From Thermoplasmata archaeon (GTDB lineage: Archaea > Thermoplasmatota > Thermoplasmata > Lutacidiplasmatales > UBA184), in NCBI GenBank assembly GCA_030040755.1, contig JASHTC010000077.1, forward strand, positions 1-6,085: 6,085 bases of DNA. Reading direction: 5' to 3'. Below, piece after piece: positions 5,834 through 6,085 of this stretch. Below the pieces are notes generated by a model. It was given only the letters and a program-made list of their open reading frames with translations. It was not told the origin of the DNA and made no database searches. How positions within the stretch are numbered: position 1 is the stretch's first letter; each line of letters opens with the position of its first letter. The position numbers and the translations under genes were made by a program.

Positions 5834-5845
5834 GCGAGGCTAAGG
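5834..5845 (+). promoter_or_regulatory. Candidate archaeal promoter of citrate synthase
   Basis: GCGAGGCTAAGG contains the same GCTAA core as the hisS and Sm-operon boxes, 29 nt before the ATG at 5868. It is weaker (fewer A/T bases), but the position matches and no Shine-Dalgarno is present before the start. It lies about 25 bp from the divergent Sm-operon box, so polymerase binding at the two could interfere. Confidence 0.4.
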
Positions 5846-5867
5846 CCGCCGCGGGTGTCCCGGGCGC

Positions 5868-6085
5868 ATGAGCAGCTCGGTCGAGGTGGCCAAGGGCCTG
5901 GACCATGTGGTGGTGGACCGCTCTTCCATCTCCTGGGTCGGGGGGGAGACGGGCGAGCTCGTCTACCGAGGGTACGACGTCCGCGACCTCGTTCCGGGGA
6001 TCCCCTACGAGTCGGCCGTCCATCTCATCCTGTATGGAGACCCCCCGTCCGCGGACCCGTCCCCCGAGGTCGTGGCCTCCCTCCG
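5868..6085 (+). CDS. gltA: Citrate synthase, N-terminal part, cut by window edge
   Basis: From the ATG at 5868 the frame is open to the right edge for 72 full codons. After a short lead, residues 10-60 show the standard citrate synthase opening: GLDHVVVDRSSISWVGGE (10-27), then GELVYRGYDVRDLV (29-42) and YESAVHLILYGDPPS (47-61). The enzyme condenses oxaloacetate and acetyl-CoA to citrate and CoA at the entry to the citric acid cycle. The catalytic His and Asp lie in the missing part, so 2-methylcitrate synthase, a close relative with the same N-terminus, cannot be ruled out. It is transcribed divergently from the Sm-like operon. Confidence 0.9.
   Translation, partial: MSSSVEVAKGLDHVVVDRSSISWVGGETGELVYRGYDVRDLVPGIPYESAVHLILYGDPPSADPSPEVVASL

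Overview
The window looks like chromosomal DNA from a high-GC archaeon, most likely a member of the Thermoplasmatota. This rests on an archaeal-type CTP-dependent riboflavin kinase fused to a winged-helix regulator, an archaeal Sm-like protein, an archaeosine-pathway radical SAM enzyme, and a thermopsin-family acid protease. Thermopsins are confined to archaea and are common in Thermoplasmata and Sulfolobales. Start codons at the heads of transcription units mostly lack Shine-Dalgarno sequences but have A/T-rich boxes about 30 nt upstream, which is the pattern of archaeal leaderless transcripts. Base composition is strongly GC-rich, so most long overlapping reading frames are antisense or out-of-frame shadows. 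The genus cannot be named from this sequence.

Layout, left to right. (1) 1-773, minus strand: N-terminal part of a secreted thermopsin-like protease, cut by the left edge. (2) 774-901: divergent promoter region. (3) 902-2203, plus strand: histidyl-tRNA synthetase, hisS. (4) 2061-2945, minus strand: an archaeal homologue of the eukaryotic CDIN1/C15orf41 family (TPD motif, predicted PD-(D/E)XK nuclease). Its non-conserved C-terminal tail runs antisense into the 3' end of hisS. (5) 3007-5778, minus strand: a tightly packed gene string transcribed in the order Sm-like protein, rbkR, RaSEA, nadE, with gaps or overlaps of only 1-4 nt. The CDIN1-like gene follows after 61 nt. (6) 5779-5867: divergent promoter region. 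(7) 5868-6085, plus strand: start of citrate synthase, cut by the right edge.

Taken together, the window is a housekeeping region with an RNA and cofactor theme: tRNA charging (HisRS), tRNA modification to archaeosine (RaSEA), RNA binding (Sm), FMN synthesis with flavin-linked regulation (RbkR) and NAD synthesis (NadE). I see no mobile element, CRISPR array, tRNA or rRNA gene. The least understood item is the CDIN1-like nuclease. Its human relative is linked to congenital dyserythropoietic anaemia type I, and its position next to tRNA and RNA genes and its antisense overlap with hisS both merit a second look. I do not see a clearly new multi-gene defence or mobile system.
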